Program-made: the position numbers and the translations under genes | Part shown: in pieces, positions 27,648 to 39,022 of the stretch | Position numbering within the stretch: the stretch's first letter is position 1 | Layout: each line of letters begins with the position of its first letter | Notes under the pieces: generated by a model | Seen by the model: only the letters and a program-made list of their open reading frames with translations | Database searches by the model: none | Told to the model about the DNA's origin: nothing | Origin: Hirudinaria manillensis | Lineage: Eukaryota > Annelida > Clitellata > Hirudinida > Hirudinidae | Assembly (NCBI GenBank): GCA_034509925.1 | Contig: CM067526.1 | Coordinates: forward strand, 13,099,010-13,163,009 | DNA length: 64,000 bases | Direction: 5' to 3'

Positions 27648-30600
27648 ATGAATTCTGACGAGGAAAGCGAGAGGATTTTGAACGAGGGAAAAATGAAGCT
27701 GATGAAGATGGAGTGGGATGAAGCTGAAAAGTGCTTTCTCTCTGTCCTCAAACAACTGGGTGAGTAGCAAATGCCACCTACTAAGTTATTTCCTTCCTAA
27801 TCTTACTGTTACCTTTCTTGAAGTTATTACAAATAATACTATAAAAGTGTTCTGAATGCTAAGAGCTCTAGGCTAAAATATCCCATTCATTTCTTAAGCA
27901 TGAATCAAACTCTGACCTAGTTACGATATCTTGGCTTTCATTAAGAAGTCTGATGTTAACAGATCTAAGGTGTCTGGACACAATTAATTGCAACCTTTTG
28001 AAAAATAATTAATTCAAACCATTAGGTTGGGATGACTCAGAGCAAGATGATCAGGACAGATTCAGCAATGAAGATGGTTACAACTGGTTAAGAATTGAAG
28101 CTTTGACTGGACTGGGTGAAGTGGAGGCAAGAAGATGCCAAAGATTTTGTTTTGATGACCTCATATGGTTCAGATGCATGTTCAGATCGCTGACCCTTTA
28201 CAGAGAGGCACTGCAATATCTCCCAAAGAAGCAGATGCTGTCCAGAAGCAGGTCTGGGAAGAGAAATTCCGTCCAGCTGTCGAGGCCTTATGATGGCCAC
28301 ATACCCCAAGAAGCGGCATTTTACAACCAAATGGAATTAAGAATACAATATCAAGTTAAGAGTCTTGAGACCTTGACCAATGCTGCCCTTGCAGATAAAA
28401 TCTTGAGCAACTGCCTGACCTCCAGCAAGGGCAAACCTCTGACTTTTGATGATGATTGGCTGAAGCAATTGATGACATTCTGTTCAAAAGAGGAACAGAA
28501 AACTATGCCTGAATGCTCAAATCAAGACAATCAAAATTTGGAAAAAGATGAAGACAAGGAAAATTTCCAACCAGTTTACAAGAGGAAAATCGATTACGAG
28601 AGAGTTCAAGAAGCCATCATGAAGCTTGTCAATGATGTTTCAATCGATGTTCGAAGACATTACAGTCACATGACGAGACTCGTTCCTCAGAAACTCATCC
28701 AACAGAGGCTCATGCTCGAGATATCGAGACGCCTCACTCCTGGGTCTCAAGACAATCTCGACTTGATGCAAGTTCTAGAAAATGCAATCGTGTATGAAGA
28801 TGTCAGTGGTAATAAAAAAGAAGGCGAAACTTCAAACAATCCAATGCTTGCTGACCAGAGCACACTCATTGACTATGATGAAGATCAAGACAATGAAAAT
28901 ACACTTTATCTCGATATTGGACAAACTCAATTTTATGAAACCTCTGCCATGCATGAGTACCAGGAAAGTCAAGCAAGTCTTTACAACATCAGAGACTTAA
29001 CGAGGGCTTCATCTCCGAGCTGCCAGTCGAAAAAATCTCACTGCAACAGACTTCTTCAGCTTCATCAATTGGAGACATCCTCCAGTGGAAGGCTGTCTCA
29101 GGCCAAAACAATCTCTTCTCGAAGGTCGATTTTCGATGCCGGTAATGCCATGCCATCAAAAAGTACGAGGATGAAGAATATTCTCACAATTTGGAGAGCA
29201 AATCGAAGACACGGCTCTATTTCAGGAACCGACTCATCTGCAGCAAATCAAAAACCTTACTGCGATCTTCAGAGTTTTGAGGAGGTGTCGCCTCTGACCG
29301 AACGCGAAAAAGTCTTGAACTGGCTCAAAGGAGTGGAGGAACCACCAAGTCTTAAGAATTTGAAATTGGCAAATGGGCATGAATTAAATGGATCGAATCA
29401 CCTACATCAGCACACGTTTAAACACAATTCATTGAATAGGATTGAAGAGTCTATAATGGAAGGTCCAAGATTATGCATCCTCAAACCTCAACAGATTGAA
29501 TACACTATTGTTCATGCAACAAAGAAAGCTGCTGATATATTGACTGAGAAGGAAAAGCATTGTGAAGCTCTGGAGATTTACAAGTTTGCACTTAACACCT
29601 TGAAGTCAATTTCAACTAAAAAGAAACATGAAAATGAAATGATGGCAGATCTTCTTAGAAACATTGGCATAACAAAGTGTACACTTGGTCAGATTTCTGT
29701 TGGAAGTCAACTGATGCAGGAATCTGTAGGATTGTATACACAGCTAGAAGATGAGCCTGAAACATCCAAAGTCAGTGAGATCTGGTACCAATTGGGTGGA
29801 GCTTTTCTTTCTGAAGAACTTCGAAAAGACTCGTTATTCTTGAGAACTATGCAACTCATTCAAAAGGAGTTGGATAAAGATAACAAGGTTGATTTATTGC
29901 TCTCCACAGAGGATGATTTCAGAGATGATTCCAGCAGTTCCTCAAATGACTCAGATGGTTACTGCATTTGCATTTTTGAAGCCATGGAATGCTACAAGCA
30001 GGCTATGAATCTTCTTGCTGATGCCAACAAAAGTGGCAATTTGCCAAACACAGAACTTTACCTGAAAGTACTCTGCGAATTGGCAGACTGCTATTTCATG
30101 CTTGGAAACTTAGACTACGCAGAATCTCGCTATGAGGAAGCACTGCTACTCTTCCCTCGAGTCAGAGGCTCTTCAACCATCAGAGAAAACTCCCATGTAC
30201 TTTCCATGCTCGGAAGTCTCAATTTCCTCCTTGGAAACTTCGTCAGAGCTGCCACGATGTTTGAAACCTCTCACATACTCAACCAGCACAGAATTAGTGA
30301 TTCTGGGGCAGTTGATGAAACAACTCTTCACCAGGCCTGGAATCTTGCCATGCTAGGATTGTCATGCTACCATCTTGGTCACTTTGATAAAACTGTGGCT
30401 TGGTGCACTAGGGCTTTCTCTCTGTACACAAGAGTCCTCAGAGGTGCATTGTTCAATGCTGACTATTATAACCACTGGTTTGTTATTGAAAATCTCTACA
30501 GCCTTGGAACTGCCTATGCAACCATGGAGTTCTTTGAAAAAGGGGTTTATTATCTCAACTTGGGCAGAAATCTCATTAATGGATGCGAGGTGCAAGATAG

Positions 30601-32375
30601 ACAGGATACAAAGCAACATGTCAAAGTTCTCAGGGCTCTTGCCGATGCTCATGCCTCCCTCGAAGAAACGGATGTCGCTTTGAAGTGAGTTTTTCTATCA
30701 TTACTAAGTCCTTTTTTATCTTATTTAGCTATTACTTTCCTTTCACAGATTCTATGAAGAAGCTGTTCAAGTGAGCAAAAAGTTGGGGGAGAACAACACA
30801 AAGACTGCCCTTCAGAACCAGCTACTCAATAGAATGGCTTGTGTCAATGTTGACGCCAAAAACTTCGATGTTGCCGGAAGTAATTTGGAGCAAGCTCTTG
30901 ACTATCAGAAAGATGTCGAAGCATCCATAAAAGCAGACATGGCTGCCGTACTGAGACGACTCGGTGCTACAAGCGTATTGGCTTGCGACGTAGACAAAGC
31001 CATTGCTTGCTACAGGGATTGCATCCAAGCTTACAATGAAATGGAATGGCTACCTGGGAGAGATGAAGAGATAGTGAAAATGCTGTGCACGCTTGCCACA
31101 CTCTACCATGTCAAAAGCTGCACCATGGATGACGAAAATCAGGTAGAATTGTTCATGACCATATCGGAGGGTTGCTTCCAGGAAGCCATCGCCATCATTG
31201 AGAACAACCCTCAAGACATTTCCGTGAGGGTTGAGTCCTGCGTGGCTCTGCAATATGCCAATTACCTGTACCAACAAGGACTCTTTGCTGATGCACTGCA
31301 TGCCCTTTTACCTCTGGTGTTCTGCCGTCGATACGATGCAAACGATGTATTAGTCTACAGTGGCATAGAGCAGGCTGTACTTCCAGATCATCTTCAGAGT
31401 GATTTTATAGATGACTCAATGGTGGTAGAGGTTCAGGTTTTGGCTTACTTCCTAGCAGTAATCTGCTATAAAAGTCTTGGTCTCATGTCTGATGCTGATG
31501 ATGCATTGCTCTTGCTTTACAGACTGGCACTTCAACCAAATTCAACTTCCTTTGCCTGTAATGTTTGCGCCTATGCCTTCCTAGAAATGAGCATGTTTCT
31601 TGAGGCAAGTGAAATGTTTTACATATCTTCAATTTATAAGCAGCCAAGCTGTGGAGAATCGGACAAGTCAAGCATAAACTTTTGGATCTGTCTTTGCCTA
31701 TCTGCATACATGACCATGCGTTCTGCATTGTTGGGAATCTTATCTAGACTTCAAGCAAAAATCAAAAGAACCTCTTCACCTTGTCATCAAGATCAAGATC
31801 ACGAGTCCCAGATGTCATCAGTGAAGCGACAGTTTTCTTCCGAAACAGGCTCCGATCTAGCATTCTGTAGTGATGCAGGTGAGATGGTTGAAACTTATGA
31901 AGAGTGGACAGAGGAATATTATCCAGAGCCATGGATGATTGCTCTTATAAATGCTCAGCAAATAAAAGAAGTCCAACCTTCAACTCCAAAACTTGATGCA
32001 ACTTGGCCACAATCAAAACCTTCCCTTCCAAAATTAGCTGACAAGAATGTTAAAACAGTTGTTGAAGAGTCCTGCACTGAAAAGGTGATCTGTGAGGAGA
32101 TAATTTGCAACAATAATTTTTGGCGAGCTACAAATTCTTCTATGAGCACTTCTGATAATCTTCAAAACAAATTAAATGATCGTCTATCTACAGAAATCAA
32201 TGGAAATCAACCTGTTCAAGACATTCTAACCCCAACTGGTGACGTCAGCGACGAAGCTGAGGAAATGCATGAGGAATGGGTGACTTTCGAAGAAGTGGTA
32301 GACACACCGGTTGAGATATTGGCTTATCTCAACAGGAACAACTCCATTGCCAACCGCCTGGTTGCCAGCTCTTAG
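27648..32375 (+). CDS. large tetratricopeptide-repeat protein, function unknown
   Basis: Three exons (27648-27759, 28026-30684, 30749-32375) encode 1465 residues. No signal peptide or TM segment is visible. A TPR-like helical pair starts the protein (ESERILNEGKMKLMKMEWDE). A long low-complexity, Ser- and acid-rich region of about 350 residues follows. The second half is a string of at least eight TPR-like units, such as ELADCYFMLGNLDYAESRYE, LGSLNFLLGNFVRAATMFE, LGLSCYHLGHFDKTVAW and LGATSVLACDVDKAIACYRD. The C-terminus is acidic (DEAEEMHEEWVTFEEVVDTP). TPR arrays of this kind serve as protein-binding scaffolds, but I do not recognise an orthologue and assign no pathway. Exon 2 alone is 2659 bases, unusually long beside the roughly 150-base exons around it. 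The start codon follows a plausible 5' UTR acceptor (ending 27644). Confidence 0.88.
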
Positions 32376-35300
32376 GCGGTAATTCTACAGTCCATTTACT
32401 CTTCTTGTTCTGAATATGAAGTATAAAACAAAGTTCAGGGATGACTGGAAACCAAAAGATAGGATTGTAAAGTTTTATCAATTCAAGGTGAAAAATGGTC
32501 GACTACGCTAAGTTTATATCACTTCATTAATGCTTTTGTTTTTTGTAACTCGGCGTCTTCCTGGTGTTCAGTGCGATGTTACGAGAGTACGATGCTTCAT
32601 AATGGTAATCATGACATGCATCCATGAGAATTTAAAACTTCTAGTAATAAGATTAATTTACTAATTGACAATTAACTGACTAAAATTGTAGCTTGCCGGA
32701 GCTCCCCCGATCATTTAATTGCCTTGCAAAAGCTATTCTATGCCATTAGACTTTAGGAGGAGATCGCCGGACGTGCTTTGCTTGCGTTTTTAAAAATTAA
32801 TGTGAAAATATTCGGAAATGATCGATCCAAACCTTGATTTTCTTTGATGATTTTTTTGTTAATATTTTTATTTGTTTTCTGTAAAACGCATTTTTAATCT
32901 TTTAATTCCTGCTTAACTTTTGAGAACGCTCCACTTTTTGAAATCATTAGTCTGCTTGAATTTATATCTTCAAAACGATCGCCAGAGGTCAGGCGTATTT
33001 GCCTACGGTTGGAAACATTGACATAGCTAAGCTTTCAAAACCTAGTAACAAAGTAATGAATAGAGAGGAACTGAAACAAAATAAATTCAATGAAATAAGT
33101 CTCATTATTTGTCAAAATTCAAATCGGTGAAAATTTAGAGTCAGGATGCAGAGCACTCAAAGATAAGCCAACGCAAAACAGAGAACAAAAAAAGAACAAA
33201 GTGCTTTAAGCTGATCGTCTGCCGGAGCAGTAGTTTCGCTAAAATTTATTGTTGACTGTTGTGATGAAATTTAAAATCTCAATAGTGGTTGTTAGGGACG
33301 CATGGAAAGAGTAATTATGATCCTAGTTAAGTCGGCACTTAAAATCAGTTTGTAAATCTCATCTTTCAGTTTCCATCGCGTGGTTTCTGTGGCCGAACAA
33401 ATTAAATGGTCTACAATAATTAGGCTCAATATATTTCATTGATCATTAAACTGAAGCTGGATTCTTGTTCTTGATGAAAATCCAGAACCACCATAAACGT
33501 GTTACATTACTGGCACGTGGCAGTTCGGGTTTCATCGGTTATGATAACTTTATGAATCAATCTTCGTCGTCGTCGTCGGCTTTGTAATACAATAGTTCCA
33601 ATCGAGGATACGACACTCCCCGCTATCAACACAAATTACAAGTGTAACCATATTCACAGCATTTATTCACTCATTTTGCAACAATGGCTTGCAACCAAGG
33701 CACGCCTTATATATTTCCTAGGCTCCTTTCGTTAGCACCTCTCAGTGAAACTCTTATCGTATCAACGCCTGTTGTATTTAATTGGTTCGTGTGCCAGCCA
33801 TCAACAGTTGCCTTCTGTTGCGAAAAAAATATTACATGATCGTCTTCTTAACAATGGATGAATCTCGTTAGAGACGTAATATCTTAGAAGAACAACAAAG
33901 GGTTTTGTTTTCTTATCAACAGCGGTTGGAAATTATCATTAATTAACAAGTTTGTTATTATGACGTAATTTCTAGTAACGTGTTAAGCGACTGGAAACAT
34001 TATGTAGCGCTATATATTTTTCCTTTTGCTAAAAATTTTGGCTACCATTACTGATAATATTAACAAAATTAACTTCTTAACACTTTCATGCTGGTCACAT
34101 ATTTCTTTACAATACCGTGCAAAGAAGTGCCTGAAGTTGTCCTAATCAGCTCACCACCGTACAGACAGATCGATGAGAAACAAAAGCACACAAAATCCAT
34201 AATTTCACTTCCCCCTCCGTCTAAAACACTTTTGAAATCAGACCCTCATTAAGCCAGTGTCGGCTTTTGATCCAGAATCTTCGGCACTTAAATTTATGAA
34301 AACGGAATATTATTTACATCCCTGGCGAAGCAGATTTATTAGAAATTGTGCGAAATGCTTTTTGAAGTTCACCCATTTGACTATTGGACTTGGATCATAA
34401 AAAACCTTAGGCCGTTATAAATCCTGCTGTCCATTTGTGAGGCCGTAAATTGTGTCATCGGTCATGTTTATGATGTCGATGAAAGCCCCGGGAGATAATT
34501 GATAACATTGTTATACGAATAACATATCGATATCATTAACACCATCATTATTGTTGTCATTAATCCTGTTATTATCATTAAATTATTTTAAAAAAATTAT
34601 TCTATTATTCTAGATAATTAAATTCAAATTATTTAAATGATTCTGTCTGCTTGAAGTGAAGTTATCCATTGGAAACGTCATCATTATCATCTGATTGAAT
34701 TGATCCATTAAGGGTTTATAATTAACTACGGCTAATCTCCGAGTACCTGTTAGGCCATCATAGCAACGCCAATACGTTTAACAACATACCAATAAAACAA
34801 CAGCAATCGATAAAAACGAGGTCAGGTCAAATGGCATAAAACGTCACGTGGATAATATCCAGGTCACAGGCCTCTTTGGGTGACGAGTTGTGTCAATCAC
34901 CTGGATTATATCGAAAGGCGTTATGTCACCTGTCTGAGCGATATGTATATAGGTACGATGAAATGTCGTTACGGTCTGTATTAAAACGTCATTCGTAACA
35001 CTGGTTATTATATGTAGAGATTTATGAAGAAGATGATGACGAAGAAGACGATAAAACTAATGTAATAATAATAATAATAATGAAACTAATAATAATATAA
35101 AAATAATATAAATATAATAAGGTATTTAATGGTGTTTAATGCTGTGGTAGTTCATATACTATTAAGAATAATAAATAAACTTATACGTGTCTGCTTATTA
35201 TTATTATTATTATAAGCTTATTATTATCTGGATAAAATGATTATACAAGTAATTGTTATTATCACCATCATCATCAGTCTTGTAATGTTAGTTACATAAG

Positions 35301-35510
35301 TTACATAAGAGGGATATCACTTGAAACCCCATGCAAGAGTTCATAGGTTAATTAGCCAATTTCATCATCGCCTGTTATTTCTAATCACCATTTAATATCA
35401 CATCGTTATCACTAATGTCGTTCATTGTGGCAACGACTATACGCGATGAGGTAAATTCGTTACGCAATTACAATTACGACACGAACGTGAACGCGAACAT
35501 GACGTTGCAA

Positions 35511-35540
35511 TGACGTCACGTGAGCGGGTCACGTGACCCG
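35511..35540. promoter_or_regulatory. CRE plus double E-box cluster with 16-bp palindrome
   Basis: A full CRE (TGACGTCA, 35511-35518) overlaps an E-box (CACGTG, 35517-35522). A second E-box lies within the perfect 16-bp palindrome CGGGTCACGTGACCCG (35525-35540). CREB/ATF proteins bind the first type of site and bHLH-zip proteins of the USF/MITF/TFE type bind the TCACGTGA core. The region is also locally GC-rich and CpG-rich. It may be a promoter or enhancer of the downstream Tlx gene or of an unseen 5' exon. Confidence 0.45.
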
Positions 35541-36092
35541 AGAGTGGCTGCGGTGTTGTGTTTGTCTGCCCCCACTGTGCTGAATGACGTCCCATGGCTG
35601 GCATCAGCCAACACTCCATCCGGGAGGAGATGGATTGATTCGATGACATACGCTGCCTCCCAATGCATCTACTTTGATTACCACGCTACGTTCATTCTTT
35701 CCGTCTCCATCCATTCGCTCAGTTATTCCTTCGCTTCCTCATGATGGCCAGTGACCAAAATCTTTGAGGGTTCAAGGGAAGATGTGCCCCTTTCCTGTGC
35801 CTCACTTTCCACTGCTGGCTGGGGATTTTCTCACTCCATCAAGCTTCGGGGTCCCACTGGAATGTTCCGTATCCGCTACTGCCTCATGTTGTCATTCACC
35901 ACCCAATTAACAAATTAATATCTTCTCTCCTCCGTGCATTCATCAACACCAGGACCACCATATTCATCGTCAACATCCCCTCACATCGTCATTAAATAAG
36001 CCATTAAATGTTCTGATTAAAAAATCAAACATGGAATTAGATTGGCTCTGAATTGGCCTCACGATATTCCCATACATACTTCCCCCTGCCCA

Positions 36093-36109
36093 CACGTGTC
36101 GTGACGTCA
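36093..36109. promoter_or_regulatory. second E-box/CRE pair
   Basis: CACGTG (36093-36098) is followed three bases later by TGACGTCA (36102-36109), repeating the E-box and CRE pairing seen about 570 bases upstream. The role is inferred only from motif identity. Confidence 0.4.
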
Positions 36110-36399
36110 CTAATCCAAAATAGGTCGAAGTTCACGACCCCATTAGGAGGACCGGGTCGCGTGCCATTTGGGCGATTGCTTTCAATCGCTCGCGACAGCC
36201 AACCAGCCAGTCAACCGGCCAACCAATCAACCGATCAACCGGCAACAACCTGCAAGCATTTGTTCGGACGAATGCGATCACAAAAGATTGGACTTCACTT
36301 TTAAATCAAATCCTTCCCGTCCTGAATTCGTGAGCTTTTACGAGCTTTTCATGGCCGTTTAAATTTTCTGCTCTTTTCTTGCTCTTGTTGCCGATCTGT

Positions 36400-38770
36400 T
36401 ATCTCCTTCGGGAACTTAGCATCGTTATCACCACCACCGCCACAGCCACCAACGTCGTCGTCGTCATCATCGCCGACATCATTATTATCGTCACTGTTTT
36501 CGGCTTTAACGTAATAGGAGTCGTCTTCATTCTCATTATCATCGAAAGTCGTTTCGATCGCAATCATCGAACATCATCGTTATCATCTATCATCACAGTC
36601 TCGAAAGCCATTGGTCTGGAGATTCGATGCTTCATTGGCGGACGAAACTAGACCAATTTCAAATCAGCCAATAGCGGCACGGCTTTGTATAACGTTTCAA
36701 CCCGCCCCCTCCAAGTCTCCATTCATAAAGTGGCAAGTGCCCGTGTTTGGCATATTGTTCGTTGTCAAGGAGATGAGCGAAGTAAATGGAATCGATTTTC
36801 ACGCATGATTGATCGTCTGATCCCAACAGGTGAGTTTGATATGATTATCAAGGTGGCCGTCAGTTATCATCATCATCATCGTTAACCAATGCTTTCATAA
36901 GAAAGGTTAATATTAATAACCATCGATTATTACATAACAATTATGCACATATTTTTTTTTATTTTATACGATTATTTATTAAAGCTCATGTAATGCTAAA
37001 CCATCTTCATCCTCATCATAAAACACAATAACGTCACATCGCATCAGCATAATCATCATTCGAACAATAGCCTCTTAAAGTTGATGATGATGATGATGAT
37101 GATGATGACGACGACGATGATGATGGAGGTGGCGGTGATAACGATGATAACTAAGTTCAATTGTAAATCTCAATATCTCAATAGAACTTCACCTGTTTGT
37201 TTGTTTGTTTGCGTACTTTTCCAAGTTTTCCAGTTTTGCCAGCGATTCTTCAGGTCGTTCAGAGTTTGGCCATTCACTGGTTGGAGGCCAAGTGCTTACA
37301 CGATGTACCTTCTTGCTGCGGCAACCAGGGTTAATGATGACTGAAGATGCGCCTGGCATCACTCGAGTTCCTTCGATGAATTCCGCTCAAAATTCCACCC
37401 AATCAAATCCTAGTTCGATGAATTTGTTTTTGGCTGTTACCGTTAGTGTTGCGCACCTACCTGTACTGGTGATAATTGATAGGAACGTTTGGAAGCCACG
37501 AGCGAGTGCTTTTGGGATGATGACGACAACGACGATGACGACGATGGCGACGATGATAGCGATGATGATGGCTACCCGACATATTTGTTATTGAGAATTT
37601 TTTTCTTATCTCGAACCGCATCAATCGCTGACGAGATGTTAGGCGTCTCAGAGCAGCCACCCTCCTCATTGTTCCTCTCACTCCTCATTCACTGTCTCCC
37701 CCTTTTTTCTCGTTTCTTTTCTTTTTTTTTTCCATTCTTTCATCATCGTACTTTTCGAAACTCTTCTCTTCATCAGGAGTCTGTCAGCAATTTGATTCGG
37801 GCATTCTTCATTCGAAAGGAGAAGAACAGAATTCATCATCCTAATCGCATTTATCTTAGGCATCGCTATCAAGACATCATCATCATCGTCATCCTCGCCA
37901 TCAGTGACATCATAATCATCTTTATCATCACCAAAGGCAACACCATTGTTATCTTCATCATCATCTTCACCGTCATCGTCATCATCGTCTTGCGACTCTC
38001 GCATATCACTCATCGCCTTATCAGCTGCTTTTGTGAGAAGTTGGTTGTCAGTTTGTATTCCAATTGAGTACAGACGTGGACGAAATATACTGCCACATCA
38101 CCTCCTGGCTTGTCTCCATAAAGTAACTAGTCCCGCGATTTATGGCCCGGTTGTAACAAAGGCGAGTTTTAATTGCTCGCCTGTCTGATTGACGGAATGA
38201 TTGAATGAATGGATAGGTGATTGATTGATTGAAGGAGATCATTGGTCCCATCATATCAGTTTCGTTCTTCTCATTCAAGAGGGAACATCACCATCATCAT
38301 AATCATCAAAATCTACCATCATCATCATCATCATCGACATCGCACTCCGACCTACCCACCCAGGCTCAACCCAAAATTGCTCTCTTACGATGGTTCAAAT
38401 TCCACACTCATCGTGATAACCTTCCAAATTCTCGGCATCCTCCTCTCTCTCTTTATCATTCTCTCTCTCAATTCCTCTTTCCAGATTGCCTCAACATCTC
38501 ATTCTCCGAAATAGTTCTTTGTTTGGAAAATCCGTATGGTAATTGCCAGCGATCCATCGTCTTCTTGAACAATTTTTCGTCTTATATTCTTGCAATCACG
38601 ATGCCATTTGTTCCCCCGCAGTTCTCAAAGACATGGTCGGGTCTTTCGGAGCTGGCATCGCTATTAATAATACAATAATCCATCCATTAATCCATCCATC
38701 CATTATCGGTCTTTCCATCCATCCATCCGACCGTCCGTCCATCCATCCAACTATCCATCCACTTTCAATC
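36400..38770. repeat. field of CAT/GAT and ATCC microsatellites
   Basis: Many short runs of CAT, ATC, GAT or CGT triplets (for example 37081-37125, 37515-37565, 37875-37990, 38290-38340) and an imperfect ATCC array (about 38681-38762) are spread over 2.4 kb. They produce several spurious poly-His, poly-Asp or poly-Ser ORFs on both strands. The same triplets continue into coding exon 1 of the Tlx gene. Confidence 0.75.
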
Positions 38771-38939
38771 ATAAGGTGCAATAGATGTTGCGTAGTAGTC
38801 TTTGTTGATCATCAACTCCTTTATTGCATGCAATCTGAGATTAAATGTAGAATTTAATTGTAATTAATTGAATTAATGCACATTCTTTTGGATGACGGTG
38901 ACATGTTAACTTTTTTGCTTGAAAAATGTTTTACAGAAA

Positions 38940-38981
38940 ATGGAAAGCAAGGCAGCAAAAGAATTCTTTCAATCTCATCAT

Positions 38982-39022
<41 letters not shown>

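Larger units (their letters stand above)
32376..38939. other. gene-poor upstream region of the Tlx homeobox gene
   Basis: About 6.5 kb without a supported gene. The left part includes the 3' UTR of the TPR gene. An AAT-rich patch lies at about 35060-35220. Two clusters of CACGTG and TGACGTCA sites lie at 35511-35540 and 36093-36109. A field of CAT, GAT and ATCC microsatellites fills about 36400-38770. An AG acceptor at 38936 just before the Tlx start codon suggests a 5' UTR exon of Tlx somewhere in this region. Long ORFs here are microsatellite artefacts. Confidence 0.5.

Noticed and set aside
36185-36250. CCAAC-type short repeats resembling a CRISPR or satellite array
   Set aside because: Units are only 4-10 bases, imperfect, without spacers; simple low-complexity sequence in an animal genome.
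37489-38188. Several ORFs over 75 codons upstream of Tlx on both strands
   Set aside because: They are made almost wholly of CAT/GAT-type triplet runs, open in several frames on both strands, with no splice or domain support.
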